Shown one piece after another: positions 58,479 through 64,000 of a stretch of DNA of 64,000 nucleotides. The notes beneath the pieces are model-generated. The model saw only the letters and a list, made by a program, of their open reading frames with translations. It was not told the DNA's origin and did no database searches. How positions within the stretch are numbered: position 1 is the first letter of the stretch; each line of letters starts with the position of its first letter. Source of the DNA: Bradyrhizobium sp. 132 (GTDB lineage Bacteria > Pseudomonadota > Alphaproteobacteria > Rhizobiales > Xanthobacteraceae); contig NZ_JADPKY010000103.1 of the NCBI RefSeq assembly GCF_023074185.1, positions 62,001 through 126,000 on the forward strand, given 5' to 3'. A program made the translations under genes and the position numbers.

Positions 58479-59342
58479 ATGTCGTCCGGTTCGTCCACGC
58501 CGTCTGGATCTGATTCGAAGCGTCAACGCGTTCTCCCGGTTCCCAAGGCCGCGGCGAACATGCGGACGTTCGAGCCGGATTCCTCGATCGTCTCCGACAT
58601 CATCCCCTCACCGAACCATGGCGACCGCAACAAGGGCCGGCAGCCCGATATGATCGTGCTGCACTACACCGGCATGCCCGACGTCGAAGGTGCATTGGCG
58701 CGGCTCTGCTCCGCGGGCACCGAGGTGTCAGCGCACTACGTCGTGCTGGAAGACGGCCGCATCGTACAATGTGTGCCGGAGGCCAGGCGCGCCTGGCATG
58801 CCGGCGTTTCGTCCTGGGGCGGCGAGGATGACATCAACTCCTGCTCGATCGGGATCGAGATCGTCAATCGCGGCCACGACTGGGGCTATCCGGAATACCC
58901 GCTGCGCCAGATCGCCGCCGTGATCGCGCTGTGCCGCGGCATCATGCTCCGTCGCAAGGTGCCCGCGCACCGGGTGCTCGGCCATTCCGACGTCGCGCCC
59001 GCGCGCAAGAAGGATCCCGGCGAAAAATTTCCGTGGCATTCGCTGGCCAATTCAGGCGTCGGCCACTGGGTCACGCCCGCGCCGGTCGTGCGCGGCGAGA
59101 GCCTGATGCTCGGCACCATCAGCGACGAGGTGTTGAGCCTGCAGCAGGCGCTCGCCAGATACGGCTACGGCGTTCCCCTGACCGGCAAATACGACGCCGG
59201 GACGATGGAAGTCGTCACCGCGTTTCAGCGGCACTTCCGGCCGGCGCGACTGGATGGAGTCGCGGATCACTCCACCCTGTCGACCTTGCAGGCGCTGTTG
59301 GGGAGTCTCCCCCAGGAGGCAACGACCATCGCGACGAAGTGA
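58479..59342 (+). CDS. N-acetylmuramoyl-L-alanine amidase with peptidoglycan-binding domain
   Basis: 287 residues. The Amidase_2 domain (about 45-195) has the zinc His in VLHYTGMPDVEGAL, the ARRAWHAG site, SIGIEIVNRG and the second His with KDPGEKFPW. The C-terminal 75 residues (LSLQQALARYGYGVPLTGKYDAGTM in two pieces, VVTAFQRHFRP) form a PG_binding_1 domain. It resembles AmiD and cuts the stem peptide from MurNAc. No signal peptide is evident in the Ser-rich N-terminus, so it may act in the cytoplasm on recycled wall or be exported unusually. Confidence 0.92.
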   Translation: MSSGSSTPSGSDSKRQRVLPVPKAAANMRTFEPDSSIVSDIIPSPNHGDRNKGRQPDMIVLHYTGMPDVEGALARLCSAGTEVSAHYVVLEDGRIVQCVPEARRAWHAGVSSWGGEDDINSCSIGIEIVNRGHDWGYPEYPLRQIAAVIALCRGIMLRRKVPAHRVLGHSDVAPARKKDPGEKFPWHSLANSGVGHWVTPAPVVRGESLMLGTISDEVLSLQQALARYGYGVPLTGKYDAGTMEVVTAFQRHFRPARLDGVADHSTLSTLQALLGSLPQEATTIATK

Positions 59343-59362
59343 GGGCGACTGCCACACACCCT

Positions 59363-59447
59363 GTCATTGCGAGCGAAGCGAAGCAATCCAGACTGCCTCC
59401 GCGGAAGCAGTCTGGATTGCTTCGTCGCAAGTGCTCCTCGCAATGAC
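59363..59447. repeat. Palindromic repeat, GTCATTGCGAG family
   Basis: Outer arms GTCATTGCGAG / CTCGCAATGAC and inner arms AAGCAATCCAGACTGC / GCAGTCTGGATTGCTT are perfect inverted copies. It fills the gap between the convergent amidase and sigma-factor genes. Half-relics occur near 32187 and 47815. Confidence 0.82.
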
Positions 59448-59464
59448 GGAGTATGAGGCAGGAA

Positions 59465-60697
59465 CTACTCCATCTCCCTCATCCTTCGCGCATATAGCCG
59501 TCGCAGCGGCTCCAACTGCGTCGCGTCCGTCGCCGCGCGATAGGCCTGGCGCGCCTCCTCATTCCGGCCAAGCCGCCGCAACAGATCCGCCCGCACCGCC
59601 GGCAACAGCTCGTAGCCATCGAGCCCGCCTCGGGCGGCGATCGCATCCACCAGATCGAGCGCGCGTGCCGGCCCGTCGACCATCGACACCGCCGCCGCGT
59701 GATTCAGTTCAACCACCGGCGACGGGTTGATACGCAGCAGGACCTCGTAGAGCCCGGCAATCTGCGGCCAGTCGGTCTGCTCATAGCTCGGCGCACGCGC
59801 ATGCAGTGCGGCGATCGCGGCTTGTACTGCATAGGGCTGCGGCCGGCCGGGCACGCGTAGCGCGTCGTCCACCAGACGCAGGCCCTCCTCGATCTGTGCA
59901 CGGTCCCACCGCGAGCGGTCCTGCTCTTCCAGCAGCACGATATCGCCGGCGGCGGTCTCACGCCCGGCGCGGCGCGCATCGTGCAGGAGCATCAGCGCCA
60001 GCAGGCCCTTGATGCCGGTCCGGTCGGGCAGCAGCCGGTCGAGCAAACGGCCGAGCCTGATAGCCTCGGCCGCAAGATCGGGCCGCATCAAATCCGCACC
60101 CGACGTCGCCACATAGCCTTCGGTGAACACGAGATAGATCACGGCGAGCACACCGTCGAGCCGCGGCACCAGCGTGTCGCGCTCGGGCACCTCATAGGGA
60201 ATGCCGGCGAGCCTGATCTTCTGCTTGGCGCGGACGAGACGCTGCGCCATCGCCTCCTCACCGACAAGGAAGGCGCGCGCCACCTGCGCGGTGGAGAGCC
60301 CGCAGACGGTGCGCAGCGTCAGCGCGACCTGGACCTCGGGCGCGAACGCGGGATGGCAGCAGGTGAAGATCAGCCGCAGCATGTCGTCGTCGAGCATCGC
60401 CGACGGCTCGTCGGTCGCCTGCGCGTTCAGCTCGAGCTCGTGCACAAGTGCCTGCTGCTTGCCGCGGAAGACGGCCTGCCGGCGAATCCGGTCGATCACC
60501 TTGTGCTTGGCGACATTGACCAACCAGGCGCGCGGGTTGTCGGGAAACTCGCCCGCCGGCCAGTGCTCCAGCGCAACCGCGAAAGCGTCCTGGAGCGCAT
60601 CCTCGGCGAGATCGAAATCGCCGACGAGGCGGATCAGCGTGGCCAGCGCCCGCCCCGCCTCGTCGCGGAAGATTTTGTCGATCTCGGACAGTGTCAT
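59465..60697 (-). CDS. ECF-type RNA polymerase sigma factor with long C-terminal domain (ECF42-like)
   Basis: 410 residues from ATG 60697. The sigma-2 region (LVGDFDLAEDALQDAFAVAL) and the sigma-4 helix-turn-helix (LRTVCGLSTAQVARAFLVG) are followed by about 220 extra residues with TPR-like helices (RVPGRPQPYAVQAAIAALHA, NHAAAVSMVDG). This layout, with a DGPF/YCII protein gene just upstream in the same operon, is that of the ECF42 group, which lacks a classical anti-sigma factor. The signal is unknown. Confidence 0.88.
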   Translation of the reverse strand: MTLSEIDKIFRDEAGRALATLIRLVGDFDLAEDALQDAFAVALEHWPAGEFPDNPRAWLVNVAKHKVIDRIRRQAVFRGKQQALVHELELNAQATDEPSAMLDDDMLRLIFTCCHPAFAPEVQVALTLRTVCGLSTAQVARAFLVGEEAMAQRLVRAKQKIRLAGIPYEVPERDTLVPRLDGVLAVIYLVFTEGYVATSGADLMRPDLAAEAIRLGRLLDRLLPDRTGIKGLLALMLLHDARRAGRETAAGDIVLLEEQDRSRWDRAQIEEGLRLVDDALRVPGRPQPYAVQAAIAALHARAPSYEQTDWPQIAGLYEVLLRINPSPVVELNHAAAVSMVDGPARALDLVDAIAARGGLDGYELLPAVRADLLRRLGRNEEARQAYRAATDATQLEPLRRLYARRMREME

Positions 60698-60719
60698 GCG
60701 CCGATGCGCGGCTGCGCCA

Positions 60720-61073
60720 TCACTTGTCGTAGACCCAGATCGGCCGCACCTCGATCGAACCGATGCGCGCCGACGGAATCCGGGACGCGATCTCGATCGC
60801 AGTATCGAGATCCTTGGCCTCCACGAGGTAATAGCCGCCGAGTTGCTCGCGCGTTTCGGCAAACGGGCCGTCGGTCGTCAGCGTCTTGCCGTCGCGCACG
60901 CGGACCGTCGTCGCGGTCGTGGTCGGCTGCAACCGGTCGCCGGCCTTGAAATTGCCGCTCTGGATGATGCCTTGCGTGAAGGCCTGGTATTCGCTCATCA
61001 TCTTCTGGGCCGTGGCAGCGTCGTTCTTCGCGTATTCGACCTCGTTCTGGTAGATCATCAGCAGATACTGCAT
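60720..61073 (-). CDS. YCII/DGPF-domain protein
   Basis: 117 residues from ATG 61073 with a good AGGAG ribosome site. It starts MQYLLMIYQNE and holds the motif TTDGPFAETREQLGGYY followed by a LDTAIEIASRIP helix, the DGPF/YCII-related fold. Such proteins are encoded with ECF42 sigma factors and are probably their targets or partners. The sigma gene starts 22 bases downstream. A biochemical role is not known. Confidence 0.9.
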   Translation of the reverse strand: MQYLLMIYQNEVEYAKNDAATAQKMMSEYQAFTQGIIQSGNFKAGDRLQPTTTATTVRVRDGKTLTTDGPFAETREQLGGYYLVEAKDLDTAIEIASRIPSARIGSIEVRPIWVYDK

Positions 61074-61185
61074 CGCTTCACTCCTGTGTGTTCGGGGGAT
61101 CACCGACATCCAGTCGAACGAGCCAGACCCCAAACGACATGTTCAGGATAAATTATCTGAAGGTCGCGTGCGCGGCGATATCGGC

Positions 61186-61214
61186 TTGACGGAACCGTCG
61201 CAAATGCTCCATGC
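61186..61214 (+). promoter_or_regulatory. rnpB: Probable rnpB promoter
   Basis: TTGACG at 61186-61191 and CCATGC at 61209-61214 are separated by 17 bases. This would start transcription close to 61222, which agrees with the predicted RNA 5' end. The -10 element is weak. Confidence 0.45.
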
Positions 61215-61221
61215 GTAAGCC

Positions 61222-61699
61222 GTCAGTCGGCCGGACGGCCGCTCCGGCAAGTGCCGAAAGGCCGCCGGGGAGGAAAGTCCGGGCTCCCTTGACATACGGT
61301 GCCGGATAACGTCCGGCGGGGGCGACCCCAGGGAAAGTGCCACAGAGAACGAACCGCCCGCCTTCGCCCCTAACGGGGCTGTGGCGTGACAAGCCCGCAA
61401 GGCTCGCCACGCCGAAGCAGCGCAAGCTGCATAGGCGGGTAAGGGTGAAAAGGTGCGGTAAGAGCGCACCGCGGCTCCGGCAACGGCGCCGGCATGGTAA
61501 ACCCCACCGGGAGCAAAACCGAATAGGGACGGCGTAGCGGGCTGTTCGCGAAAGCGATAACGCCGCGGGGCGATGTCAGGCCCGCCGTCCGGGTAGGTTG
61601 CTCGAGGCCATGTGCAAACATGGTCCCAGAGGAATGGCCGTCACGTATCGTTCGCGCAAGCGGACGATGCCTTACAGAACCCGGCTTACAGGCCGGCTG
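61222..61699 (+). ncRNA. rnpB: RNase P RNA, bacterial class A
   Basis: Conserved class A blocks occur in order: GAGGAAAGTCCGGGCTCC (near 61270), GGCGACCCCAGGGAAAGTGCC with the CACAGAGA segment, GGGTAAGGGTGAAAAGGTGCG, the GTAAACCCCACC block, CCAGAGGAATGGCCG and CTTACAGAACCCGGCTTACA at the 3' end. The 5' AGTCGGCC and 3' GGCCGGCT pair as helix P1, so both ends are set within a few bases. It is the RNA subunit that processes tRNA 5' leaders. Confidence 0.95.
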
Positions 61700-61708
61700 A
61701 TATTCTAA

Positions 61709-61734
61709 AGCGTTTTCGAGCAGAAGAAAACGTG
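61709..61734. repeat. Compact relic of the 10976 repeat family
   Basis: AGCGTTTTCGAGCAGAAGAA followed by AACGTG keeps only the two ends of the element (CGTTTTCGAGC and GAAGAAAACG). It lies just beyond rnpB. Confidence 0.5.
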
Positions 61735-61750
61735 TCTACCAAGAAGTGAC

Positions 61751-61783
61751 GAGGGGTTCGATGCTGACCGCATCGGGCCCCTC
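61751..61783. terminator. Stem-loop between rnpB and the DUF983 gene
   Basis: GAGGGG-TT-CGATGC, loop TGACC, GCATCG-GG-CCCCTC: a 14-pair stem in RNA if the two G-U pairs are counted. On the plus strand it is followed by ACCATTTTGGGG, so the T-run is short. It may end rnpB or, in reverse, the DUF983 transcript. Confidence 0.5.
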
Positions 61784-61883
61784 ACCATTTTGGGGCTCGC
61801 TATCCACGATCTCTTGCAACACCGCCATCAGCGCCTCTGGCGCCGTGACGTTCGGAGTAGCGGCCAGTCGCGCGATGTAAACG

Positions 61884-62327
61884 CTACGGCCCGGAGGCCG
61901 CGCGCGCGTCCGCTTTCACGAAGACGGGCGCAAGCTGACCGGCCTCGCGCCGCAGTTTACCCGGCTCAAAACCGTGCATGCCGATCCGCCATTGCAGCCC
62001 GACGATGGCGCCCTTGGTCGGTTGCAGCAGCGCGAGCGAAGCGAACAGCGTCACCGGCAGCCACACCGCCAATTGCAACCAGACTGCCGGCGCGTAGGCG
62101 GTCTCGACCGCGAGGATCGCCGGGACCACGAGATGGCCGACGACGACCATCACGAGATAGGCCGGAAAATCATCGGCGCGCTGGTGAAACAGCTCCTCGC
62201 CGCAATGGTCGCAGGCGTCAGCCACTTTCAGGAAACGGCCGAACGCATGCCCTTCGCCGCAATTCGGGCATTTGCCCACGAAACCGCGCCACATCGCTTT
62301 CGTGAGAGAGACTGAACCGGTTGCCAT
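61884..62327 (-). CDS. DUF983 membrane protein
   Basis: 147 residues from ATG 62327 (ribosome site AGGAAGAGG). It begins with a Cys-rich part: KCPNCGEG and CDHCGEELFHQRADDFPAY, two CxxC pairs that could bind zinc. Two or three hydrophobic helices follow (AYLVMVVVGHLVVPAILAVE and LAVWLPVTLFASLALL). DUF983 proteins are widespread in alphaproteobacteria without a known role. It diverges from a MocR-type regulator and shares its operator region. Confidence 0.85.
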   Translation of the reverse strand: MATGSVSLTKAMWRGFVGKCPNCGEGHAFGRFLKVADACDHCGEELFHQRADDFPAYLVMVVVGHLVVPAILAVETAYAPAVWLQLAVWLPVTLFASLALLQPTKGAIVGLQWRIGMHGFEPGKLRREAGQLAPVFVKADARAASGP

Positions 62328-62351
62328 GACAGCACCTCTTCCTTTCCGCTG

Positions 62352-62381
62352 ATCCATACAATACTATCTTGTATCCATACA
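62352..62381. promoter_or_regulatory. MocR/GntR operator between divergent genes
   Basis: An inverted repeat ATACAA-N7-TTGTAT (62356-62374) overlaps a direct repeat ATCCATACA (62352-62360 and 62373-62381, 21 bases apart, two helical turns). It fills much of the 64 bases between the DUF983 and MocR starts. Both arrangements are typical of this regulator family. Confidence 0.72.
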
Positions 62382-62391
62382 TTCAAAGGAT

Positions 62392-63777
62392 ATGGGCTCA
62401 AATTGCATGGATTGGACCCCTACAATCTCGGAGCTGAATGGCCCGCGTTATCAACGCATCGTCGATACCATGGAGGCCGACATCGCCGCCGGCCGCCTCG
62501 TACGCGGGCAGCAACTCCCGACGCAGCGCGCCCTCGCAAAAGCGCTCGGCATTGACCTCACCACGGTGACGCGCGCCTACACCGAGGCGCGGCGCCGCGG
62601 CATCATGGAAGCCCGGGTCGGTCAGGGCTCGTTCGTGTCGGAGACCAGCGTGCGCCGCGCGGTCGATCTGCCGCATCCCGTCGCGATCGACCTCGCGATG
62701 AACGTGCCGCCGCATCCGCTCGAAGCGCAGCTGGACGAGCGAATCATCGCAGGGCTCGAGGCCATCCGCGCGCAATCGGGCCTGACCGCGCATCTCAACT
62801 ACCAGCCGCCCGGCGGCAGCGGCCATGAGCGCGCGGTCGCAGCGCGCTGGATGCGCGCACGCGTTCCGCACGCACATGCCGACAAGCTCGTGATCTTTCC
62901 CGGTACGCAGACGATCCTATTCAACCTGCTCGCCCATCTCGCCAGGCCCGGCGACGTGGTGCTGACGGAGGCCCTCACCTTCCCCGGCATCAAGGCCGCC
63001 GCGGCGCGGCTCGGCGTCAAGCTCGTCGGCATCGCCATGGATGACGGCGGCGTCCTGCCTGACGCGCTGGCGAAAGCGTGTCGCGCGCATAAGCCGAAAG
63101 CGGTCTACCTCATTCCGACGCTGCACAACCCAACCACCGCGACGCTTCTCCCCGAGCGCCGCAGCGCCATCGCAAGGATCATCAGCGATGCCGATACGAT
63201 GCTGATCGAGGATGACGCCTACGGTCTGCTCGACCGCTCCGCATTGCCGATCGCCAATCTCATTCCGGAGCGGACATATCTGGCGACCACGCTGTCAAAG
63301 TGCATCGCGCCGGCGCTACGGGTGGCCTATCTGGTGACGCCCGACGAGAGCTCCCAGCAGGAGATGCGCAACCATTTGCAGGCGACCGTGCAGATGCCGG
63401 CGCCACTTATGGTCGCCCTGGTGACGCATTGGATCGAGACCGGCATCGCCGATCGCATCATCACCGCCATTCGCAGCGAGGCGATCGGACGCCAGCAGCT
63501 TGCGCAACGGACACTGAAGGGTTTTCAATTTCTGGCCAAGCCCGCAGCTCATCATCTATGGCTGCGGCTGCCGGAGGGCCGCCCCGACGTCGCGGCGCAT
63601 CTGTTGCGAAATGGTCTCGCCATCGTCGCCGGCGAGGCCTTCACCGTCGACGGGACCGCGCCACACGCGGCACGCGTCTCGCTTGGCGCAGCGCGCAACA
63701 GAGCCGAATTGACCGAAGCGCTGCGCATCCTGGTCGGCGCGCTGCACAGGCCCGCCGACACCAGACAGATCGTCTAG
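62392..63777 (+). CDS. MocR-type transcriptional regulator (GntR HTH plus aminotransferase fold)
   Basis: 461 residues. A GntR winged helix (about 18-85: RYQRIVDTMEADIAAGRLV, LPTQRALAKALGIDLTTVTRAY) is linked to a fold-type I aminotransferase domain. The PLP Lys is in TTLSKCIAPALRVAY, and PTLHNPTTATL and IEDDAYG supply cofactor contacts. MocR regulators sense PLP or amino acids and usually control a divergent gene, here the DUF983 gene, through the operator at 62352-62381. ATG 62392 and ATG 62407 are both possible starts. Confidence 0.92.
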   Translation: MGSNCMDWTPTISELNGPRYQRIVDTMEADIAAGRLVRGQQLPTQRALAKALGIDLTTVTRAYTEARRRGIMEARVGQGSFVSETSVRRAVDLPHPVAIDLAMNVPPHPLEAQLDERIIAGLEAIRAQSGLTAHLNYQPPGGSGHERAVAARWMRARVPHAHADKLVIFPGTQTILFNLLAHLARPGDVVLTEALTFPGIKAAAARLGVKLVGIAMDDGGVLPDALAKACRAHKPKAVYLIPTLHNPTTATLLPERRSAIARIISDADTMLIEDDAYGLLDRSALPIANLIPERTYLATTLSKCIAPALRVAYLVTPDESSQQEMRNHLQATVQMPAPLMVALVTHWIETGIADRIITAIRSEAIGRQQLAQRTLKGFQFLAKPAAHHLWLRLPEGRPDVAAHLLRNGLAIVAGEAFTVDGTAPHAARVSLGAARNRAELTEALRILVGALHRPADTRQIV

Positions 63778-63783
63778 CAATAC

Positions 63784-64000
63784 TTATCGATGCTGGCGGC
63801 GATGGTGGTGGGAGCGAACAGCCGGCGCGACGGGGGACGGATAGGCCGCATAGGCCTCGCTCGGCGCAACGGTCTCGCCGCGGGCCCCGCGCGCGGCGGG
63901 CGTGAGCTGGCCGCCATTCAGAACATCGCGGTCCGGATGGGCAGCCTGATAGGCCGCAGGCTCGGAAAACTGCGCCTGCGCCATTGTCGGCATCAAAGTC
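63784..64000 (-). CDS. Secreted hypothetical protein, 5' end outside the window
   Basis: The frame is open to the window edge. The visible start, LMPTMAQAQ, looks like the end of a signal peptide cut after AQA, followed by FSEPAAYQAAHPDRDVLNGG and a His/Arg-rich end (RSHHHRRQHR). A start at 63996 inside the window is formally possible but would remove most of the signal peptide. I recall similar short exported proteins in bradyrhizobia. Function unknown. Confidence 0.6.
   Translation of the reverse strand, partial: TLMPTMAQAQFSEPAAYQAAHPDRDVLNGGQLTPAARGARGETVAPSEAYAAYPSPVAPAVRSHHHRRQHR

Overview
The window looks like chromosomal DNA of a high-GC alphaproteobacterium, most likely Bradyrhizobium or a close relative. 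The grounds are the division and cell-wall gene order, the style of the proteins, and several families of intergenic palindromes that I recognise as typical of that group. No tRNA, CRISPR array, phage module or transposase gene was seen. The genus call is inference.

Layout. 1-5 kb: end of an OmpA-like protein, a DUF962/Mpo1-like membrane protein, an SDR epimerase, an isoprenylcysteine-type methyltransferase, a 69-aa unknown and a PQQ-type sugar dehydrogenase. 4.9-9.3 kb: a LysR regulator with an aspartate dehydrogenase, divergent from an MFS transporter and a tartrate dehydrogenase-like enzyme, with a TTATA-N11-TATAA operator between them. 9.4-11.8 kb: two paralogous exported alpha/beta hydrolases (one with a LysM domain) flanking a frameshifted cytochrome P450 remnant and repeats. 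12-16 kb: an ABC exporter, a glycine-rich secreted protein, an L,D-transpeptidase and a shortened M28 peptidase.

16.3-21.7 kb holds the most interesting set: acyl carrier protein, fatty-acyl-AMP ligase, membrane-anchored SGNH protein, MBOAT acyltransferase and fatty-acid desaturase. Class for class, the first four match the D-alanylation system (DltA, DltC, DltB, DltD), but the activating enzyme is of the fatty-acid type. I propose an envelope acylation route that uses a fatty acid.

21.8-32.2 kb: glycerophosphodiesterase, MFS/spermidine-synthase fusion, FAD oxidoreductase, Flp pilin, PrmA, a 57-aa basic protein, an aminopeptidase P and a Bcr/CflA pump. 32.2-58.0 kb is one long minus-strand block. 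Read in the direction of transcription it is rsmH-ftsL-ftsI-murE-murF-mraY-murD-ftsW-murG-murC-murB-ddl-ftsQ-ftsA-ftsZ, then a strong terminator, then lpxC-bamD-recN-ligA. It covers lipid II synthesis, the septal synthase, the divisome and outer-membrane assembly. mraZ is absent. 58.4-64 kb: a peptidoglycan amidase, an ECF sigma factor with a DGPF/YCII protein, the RNase P RNA gene, a DUF983 protein divergent from a MocR-type regulator with a clear operator, and the end of a secreted protein.

The genes converge on the cell envelope: precursor synthesis and division (dcw), cross-linking and turnover (L,D-transpeptidase, amidase, LysM hydrolase), outer membrane (lpxC, bamD) and the proposed lipid-acylation set.
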